DNA from: Microglena sp. YARC
Taxonomy: Eukaryota > Chlorophyta > Chlorophyceae > Chlamydomonadales > Chlamydomonadaceae
NCBI GenBank assembly: GCA_022414725.1
Contig: CM039462.1
Coordinates: 122,142,709-122,206,708 of the forward strand
Length of the DNA stretch: 64,000 bases
Direction of reading: 5' to 3'
The notes under the pieces are model-generated. The model made no database searches. It was given only the letters and a program-made list of their open reading frames with translations, and was not told the origin of the DNA. Below, one piece after another: positions 48,594 through 57,500 of this stretch. A program made the translations under genes and the position numbers. Every line of letters starts with the position of its first letter. The first letter of the stretch is position 1.

Positions 48594-51500
48594 GTGTGTG
48601 TGTGTGAGTGCTGGTGGTGTGGTGTGGGGGGGTATTGTGGGTGTGGGGGAGGAATGTACGTGGGTGAGGATGGGTGGGGGGTAAGGGTATTCGGGTGGGG
48701 GTGGGGTTGGAGGTAGGTGGCTGTGTGTGTGGGGGGGATGGGTATGGTATGTATGTGGGGTGGGGGTGTAGGGGGGCTTCCCAGTTCACTTGATGAACCA
48801 TGCCCATGCCCGGATGCCCCATGCTCACCCTACTTCCCACACCACCTCCTCCACCCCCCCACTTAACCCAGCCTAACCCTACCATCATGACCAAGCAAGG
48901 AGAGGAGCACACGGTTACTACAACATGTGTGACCACTCTATCCTTGCCATGCCCATACCCCATGCCCCATGCCCCTGGCCCCATGCCCCATGCCCCCCTA
49001 CTTTCCAACCCCGTCCCCAGCTTAACCCAGCCCACCCCTGCCATCATGATAAAGCAAGGAGGAGGAGCACACGGTTACTACAACATGGGTGGACACCCTA
49101 TCCTTGCCAGTACCGCGACAAGAGGTCCTAGCACTTATGAGTATCATGTGAAGCCCTCAACTGATTGTGCTCGTTCATGTGAATGGTCATAGGAGGAGGG
49201 GCGTACAGGTTACAAAAAAAAAAATAAACCCTGAGCTGTACAATACATGTCTGCAGTACAAGCACAATGCGGCCAGACATATATGTCACAAATCAAAATG
49301 TGTGATGAGCTCCCGGTCCTCTGGTGTGTCAAATATAGAGGAGGGGCGCAGGCTATTGTTCTGAAAATTTGAAGGTTAGATGTTTTGGTTTCTTTAAGCC
49401 ACCCACACCACCGGCCACCAGTAACACACCGCGCGCATCTACGCCCAGGCACCCACCATCAGCACCACACCACTCCACACCACTCGACACCACGCACCTC
49501 ACACCACCATTACCACCACACCGACCAGCCGCCACCACCGCCACCACCACCACCATGCTAAAATGTTTTTTAGCCCTTCATGTAGTTTTGAAGTGAGTTT
49601 AGCGAGATTGGCAGCAGTGCCTGTGCGGGTGGGTGGGTGGATGATGGGGTGGACAACAAATATGTACAATTACTCGCACACAGTGTCTGTTACTACCATC
49701 TGTCCCCACCTCCATCCCCCCCCCCCCTCCCCCCCCCCAACCCAGCCCCAACCCCAACCCACCATCCCCCTACCCCCCACCCACTGATGCACAGCACTTC
49801 ACTCCCCCCTCCCCCCACCCACGCCACCCACGATCACCCACTTCCACTGCCCCACCTTCCCCCCCCCCCCCCTAAAAAGTGGTTGGATGCTGCTTGGATT
49901 TGGCAAACCAGCCTGGATGTTGGGGCGTGACAGCTCTGGCGCTGGCACTGTGGGTGCGTGCTGATGCTGGCGAGCGCAACAAGGCTGGCAACTGCTGTTG
50001 CCCGAACAAGCCTGTAGCAGGTTTTGCACTTTGTGTGCTTTGGCACTGGGAGGACGCCACCTAGTTCACGAGCTGAAGCTCATATGCGCGCAGTGGAGCC
50101 TTTTACCCAATGAGAGCCCAGGTTCATGTAGGACCGTGGGGGGGTGAGTCCTTGCCACTCCCCTCCTCCCTCCTCCCTCTCCCTCCCTCCTCCCTCCCTC
50201 CCTCCCTCCCTCCTCCTCCCTCCCTCCCTCCTCCCTCCCTCCCTCCTTAACCCCCTCAGGGATCTCCTAATCCCTCCTCCCTCCTCCTGCCTACCCTACC
50301 TCCTCCTCTTATGGCTCCCTCTCCCCACCTCCCTCCCTCCCCTCCGTATTTCCCTCTATTTGTTACCGTACCCTCAATTTACATGTGAAGTAACAGAGAA
50401 TATACGTAACATGGTTTACATACATACATACATACCATACATACATACATACCAAGACATACATACATACATACTATAACATACATACCGATACATGACA
50501 TACATACATACATACATACAGGCACACATACATATACATACATACATACACACATACGTACATACATACATACATACATTACATACATGTACATACATTA
50601 CATACATATGCATACATACATAATACATACATACTACCCCACAGACTACCCCCCCCAACACTCACCTACCCCATCCACTACTTCCAAACCCACACCCCAC
50701 ATCCAACCCAAACCCCGACTCAACAACCACTTACCCCCCTAACACTACGTTCCCGACCCACCCAAACCAAAGCCACCCCTTCCACCCACCGACACCTACC
50801 TACCCCAACCCACCCCGTCTCATGCATGCTTGTCTCCACTACCCCACCATTAAGACTCCCCCCCCCCACATCCCACACATTCCCCACAACCCCCCACAGC
50901 ACCCCCACCATCATGCATCAGTCAAGCACCCCCTGTCGAAGTGTTGGATGCCGTCGCTGAGGGGGTCGACCTGTTTGACAATTCATACGTGATGGCGCTT
51001 ACAGAGGGGGGCTACGCTGCATGCTTCCAATGCAAGCGCCCTGAGGGTGGGGTGGCGATGGACTTCAAGACTGAGGGAGATGCAGCAAAGATGAACCTCC
51101 TGTCTCTAGATTACCGGTATGATTAATTATCTTTTTTCTTTTTTAAAAACTACACAAGGGCCTATGCTGCGTGCTTTAAATGCGAGCGCCCCTAAGGTGA
51201 CAGGACTCAGACAAGGAGCTCCAGCCTCCGGGGGATTGCTCTAAGCTGAACCTCCTGTCTCTAGATTGGGCGCAGTTTTAACCTTATTATATACGAGAAG
51301 GAACGAGGAAGGAGGGAGGAAAGGCGGGGGGGGGGGAGGGGGGGGGGGAGGGGAGGAAGTGTCAGCGCCTTGAGGGCAAAGGAAGATGGGGGAAGTTTGG
51401 TGACATGACCAAGAATCCTGTGCTCTGGGGATTACAGGTATGTGTTTGTTCTATTGAATATAATAAATCGGAGGGAGGGGGGGGAAGGGGGCTGGGGACA

Positions 51501-54500
51501 CAGATAAGGAGCTCCAGGCTTAGGGGGATGTCTCTAAGCCGAACCTCCTGTCTCTTTATTAGAGGTATGTGTTGTTACAGTCCAGTGGTAGCCAAATAGG
51601 CTGAAGGGACTTCCACAACCATGATATCTGGAGGGTCTAAAGCAGGAAACAAATGATGAACTGAAAGCCAAACAATGTTTTTACCTACAAGGCCCTGAGT
51701 TCGTGCTAACAGTGATAAATATAATTAAACAATTACAATGATTATATTATTATGTTATTATATAATATATTTACATGTATTTGTTCATTCTCTTGACCTT
51801 GTGTTTGGGGGGGAGGGGGGCCTAGGGTAACTACCTGGGAACTCCCGTGTAACTGCATTAGAACTAACTTTGCAGCTAACCTTTGTAAGCTTGGATAAAT
51901 ATCCACTCGTTTTTACCTCACCTAGTTTCAACCACCTCCCACCTCCCCAACTTAACCACCGTCACCCACCTCCCCACAAACGTTACCACACCTTTACCCC
52001 ACCTCCCCCCTCCCCCCACTTTACCCACCTCGCACCTCACCCATCATAACCACCTCCCCCACCTTCCCCACCTCCCCACCTCACCCATCTTACCCACCTC
52101 CCCCACCTTACCGCACCTCCTCCCACATTACCACCTCCGTACCTTACCCACCTCCCTACCTCCCCACCTTCCCTACCTCCCCCCCACCCACCCACCCACA
52201 CCACCACACCCACCATTACCTTCACCTCCCACCACTTACCCACCTTGCATACCTCCCCCCCACACACACATTACCACCTCCCCACCTCCCCCACCTTGCA
52301 CACCTCCCCCCACACCCACACATTACACCTCCCCACCTTACCCACTCCCCCACCTCCCCACCTTGCATACCTCCCCCCACACACACATTACACACCCCCA
52401 CCTCCCCCACCTTGCACACCTCCCCACACCCATACATTACCCACCTCCCCACCTATACACCCACCTCCCCACCTCCCCCACCTTGCACACCACCCCCCCC
52501 ACACACAGTACCCACCTCCCCAACCTCCCCCACCTTGCACACCTCCCCCCCCCACACACATTCCACCTACTACCTTACCACCTCCTACCTTACCCCACTC
52601 CCTACCATACCCACCTCCCTACCTTACGCACCTCCCTACCTAACCCACCTCCCTACTTACCCACCTTCCACCTCCCCCCACCTTACCTACTTCCCACCTC
52701 CCCTCCCCCACACATATTACCCACCTCCCTACCTTACCACCTCCCCACCTCCCCACCTTGCATACCTCCCCCCCCCCACACACATTAGCCACCTCCCTAC
52801 TTACCCACCTCCCTACCTTACCACCTCCCCACCTCCCACCTTACCTACCTCCCCCCCCCCCCCCCACCCACACAACACACACACACACATAACCCACCTC
52901 CCTACCTCCCACCTCCCACCTCCCCCACCTTACCTAACTCCCCACCTCCCCCCCCCCCCCACCACCCACCACCACACACACACACCACACACACACATTA
53001 CCCACCTTCCTACCTTATCCACCTCCCATCCACCTTTACCTACCTCCCCTCTCCCCCCCCCCCCCCCCCCCCACTCCACCCACCCCACACACATTACCCC
53101 ACCCACCTACCTAACCCACTTACCTCCCTCCCCACCTCCCCCCCCCCCACCACCACCACCTTACCACCTCCCTACTTACCCACCTCCCCCACACACACCT
53201 ACCCACCACCCACACATTACCCTCCTCCTACCTTACCCACCTCCCCACCTCCCCCACCTTACCTACCTCCCCACCTCCCCACCCCCCCCACCCCCCACCC
53301 CACACCACCCCCCCCACCTCCCCACCTTACCTACCTGCCAACCTCCCCCCCTCCCCCCACATTACCCCACCTTCCCCCACGTTACCCACCTTCCCACCTT
53401 ACCCACCATCCCCACCTCACCACACCTTACGCACTCCCCCACTATGCCACCTTACCTCCACTCCCCGAACGTTACCACCTCTCCACCCTTACCCACCTCC
53501 CTGTAAGAGGTCGTTTACACGAGCTGGTTATCTCGGCCAGTTACGGTTAAGTCATACAGTTAACTAACTGCGAAGCGTTTACACGACACTTTTTGCGTCC
53601 GTTATCTCGCCCAGTGAACCATTTTCGACATAACCCATAACTACCCCTCCCCCCCCCCCCCCCCCCCCCTATTACGGTTATGTTTTATGGTTATGTGGTT
53701 CGTTGAGTTCGTTTGGCTTCCGAGCTGTGAGATTTATCGGCGACGCTAGCTCCAGTTTTAGCTCGACAATATCGCAGATTCGAATTTTTCCAGAGCAGCA
53801 AGCAAGAAGGCATCGGCCGAGCAGATGTTGATGATCAGCTGCCAGATCTCACCTAGCAATCTCGATCGACGGGTCTCTGCGGAGCGCTGCAGAGCCTCGA
53901 AGTTGCCTGCTTCACAGCACAGTTCGTGCTGGGGAGCAAGGCCCGAAAATAGCTCGTCTGTCACCCAGAATTCAACAAGTTCGATGCAGCGTCGCCTGCG
54001 ACGCTAAAAATTGGCGGAGAGTGATCGCGACGGAGCGACAGGTGGCGACGGAAGCGAGTTAGTGACGAGACCGTTGGCTGACGTGTCGGGCTTCATCGCG
54101 GTCAGACGGATGGATGGATGGATGGATGGATGGATGGATGGTCGGACGGACAAATGGGTAACACTGGGGGCTCCCGCCCCCCAGAAGGGGGGGCTCCGCC
54201 AAAAATCACGAGGCTATCCAGCAGTATACGACCAACCTGACCGAACGCAAACTGCGAGCGCAAATGCACGTGTAAACAGAAACTGGTTGAGTTTGCGTTC
54301 GTTGAGGGTTCGGGCCTACGTGGCGATAACTATTTGGTTATCTCGCCAACTTAACTGGCCGAGATAACTGGCTCGTGTGAACGCCCTCTAACCTCCTTGT
54401 ACCTATGTTGTAACTACCTTGCCAGTACCTTGCAACTATTGTAACTACCTTGCTCCTACATAACTACCTTGTAACTACCTTGTAACTACCTTGTAACTAC

Positions 54501-57500
54501 CTTGCAACTATTGTAACTACTTTGTACCTATTGTACCTACCTTGTAATTACTCTGCAACTACCTTGCAACTATTGTAACTACCTTGTACTTATCGCAACT
54601 ACCTTGTAACCACCTTAAAGTTGGATACATCTCCACCCCTTCCAGGCTTCATACGCTTTACTTTCACCAGCCACTAACTATCTTGCAACCACCTTATAAC
54701 TACCTTGTAACCACCTTGAAACTACCTTTTAACCACCTTGTGACCACCTTGAAACTACTTAGTAACCACCTTGCAACTGCCTTCGCAGGTTGGATAAATC
54801 TCCACTCGTTACCGGCTGCACATGCTTCACTTGCACCAACCACTCCAGGGGATACATCCACCATCTGCTTCAGGTGAGTCTCATTACCCCCACTCCTCTG
54901 CTTCTTTCTTTGGCTACTCATAGCAGCTTCTTGACAGCTCCATGTTCGATATGGATAGAAAACCTCGAGCAATAGTCGATACAAAAAAATCAGGTCGATA
55001 CACCCACGGACGGCAGAGATAAGGGGGGGGGGAGGGGGGGTCCGATCGTTTTCCCAACTTTATTTGTACTTCGTGTAACTTTCTTGCCAGTGCGAATTTT
55101 CGAGCGTTAAGAGCACCATCGAGAAGGGCTCGACGAAACGAGTACCAATCTGCAATCGTTAGTCGGTTACACCCAGATTGTAATGGGTGGGTGCCCAGGA
55201 AGGCACATCCAGGCTGGATGCCAGGTTGGATGCCAGGCTGGACATCACCTACACCTTAGCGCCCAGCGTCGCACGAGCGGCAGTTAGGCTGAAAAACGCG
55301 CGCCCGCAACGCGTTCGTATGCGCGTTCTGAATTCTGGTCACTGAGGAGGTTCCTAAAGCAGTCTAGCCTGGGGTCTAGCCCCCCCCCACCCCCCCCCCC
55401 ACACCCACCCCACCCACCCTCACAACCTCCTCCCACCCACCACACACACACACAAACCATCAACCCCACCCACCCCACACCCCCGAGCAGACCTTCAGGC
55501 TTCAGAATACAATTTCAGTCATATAACCATGATAATGATGGTGATAATGATAGATAGACAGACAAATAACGCCTTCAGTCCTTGTCATACCTGTGTGATC
55601 TCCTCCAAGGGCGCGGACCACTGAGCTACCCAAGAAAGTTGTACAAATACTAAAAACTGAAGAACTTCGTCCAAACTTGATATTTTTATGTTTGGTTGTA
55701 TGGTTGGAAAGGTCTTGACGAGATGATGCTCATGGACCCCCCTTTCGCTATGTAATACTGTCTGGGTGTCCAGATATGAAGCCTCGGGGGGGTGGGGGGG
55801 GTGGGGGGTGGGGGGTAGGTGGGTGATCAGGGGTGGAAAAAACAATTTCCGAACATGCGGTCTGCAAACTTTATTCTTGCCCCCCCTCGCATATATATAT
55901 GAATCACATTTGCCAAATTCATACATACATTCATGGATTATGTTTGCCAAACTTATTTACATATGAACTATTCATGGGTCATGTTTGCCCCCAAATGGAT
56001 CATGTATTAATATTTGCCACCCGCATATCCCCCCCCCCCCCCCCCTCCCCCCCCTTACACACACGCACAAACACACTCACTCACACACACTCACACTCAT
56101 CATGTTTACCCCCAAAATGGATCATGTATTCATGTTTTCCACTTGCCCACCATAGGTCCGGGAGACACACACACACTACCCCCCTCACCCCGAATATTTT
56201 GATTCTCTTTTTGCCAAATTCATATATTGAATCTGTATATTTGTTGAGAATGTCCCGAATATGTAAATACTTTAATTAACTTTTTGGCGGAGCCCCCTCT
56301 TCAAGGGGGCGGGAGCCCCCATGTTTACCCATTTGTCCGTTTGACCGGGGGGGAAAAAACTTGAAGCCTGACACGTCAGCCAACGGTCGCGTAACTAACT
56401 CGCTTCGGTCAGCTCCATCGTTGCCACCTTTCGTTCTGTTGCCAACACACTCCGCCAATTTCCCGCGTCGCTTGCGACGCTGCATATGACTTGTCGCCAA
56501 ATTCATATATTGAATATGTTCCATGTTGGCCACTTGTTCATCACAGGTACGGGAGATGCTTGCGGATGTGTTGTTGGAAGTCCACAACACACACTGGTAC
56601 CTGCTATTTATGGATCATGTTCGCCAATCTATCAAGGTAGGGTTTGGCTGGGACAGGCTGGGTTGGTTGGGGTGTGATGTTGGGCGTACATACCACACAC
56701 TGGTGCCTGCTATTCATGGATCCTGTTCGCCAATGTATCAGGGTAGGGTTTGTCTGGGTTGAGTTTGGCTGGGCTAGGCTGGGTAGTGCTGGGCTGGGCT
56801 TGGTAGTGGTTGGTAGTTTGGGTTGGGTGTGCTGTTGATTTTTTTTATTTTTTTGCTGGGTTGGGTGGGGTGATGCAGAAAGTACATACCACAAACTGGT
56901 ACCTGCTATTGATGGATCATGCTCGCAAATCTATCTAAGTAGGGTTGGGCTGGGCTGGGTAGTGCTGGGTTGGGTTGGGTTGGGTGTGTTGTTGAAAACA
57001 CTGTAGTGCTGGGCTGGGTTGGTTTGAGTTGTGTGTGTGTTGTTGGAAGTACTCACCATACACTGGCACCTGATATTCCTGGATCCTGTTCGCCAATTTA
57101 TCGAGGTAGGGCTGGGCTGGGTGTGTTTGGGTTGAATTTAGTTGAATTAGCTTGGGTTGTGTGCTGTCAAAAATACTGTAGTGCTGGGCTGGGTTGGATT
57201 GGGTTGTGCGTAGGGTTGGGCTGACATTTGAACGTATGACCATACATGTATACGTTCATACGTATATATACGCCGTACATTTGTTCTCGTGTATATACGC
57301 CGTATATTTGTTCTCGTGTATATACGCCGTATCTTTGTTCTCGTGTATATACGCCGTATATTTGTTCTCGTGTATATACGCCGTATATTTGTTCTCGTGT
57401 ATATACGCCGTACATTTGTTCTCGTGTATATACGCCGTATATTTGTTCTCGAAACGTAAACTCTTAAGTTGTATAAACACGTTGGGCTGTACTTCGAAAA

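Noticed and set aside
50922..51116. Catalytic TGT subunit QTRT1
   Set aside because: Lacks the catalytic-subunit wording around GVDxFD (CVFPTRTARFG); [13 protein letters not shown] is of the accessory type.
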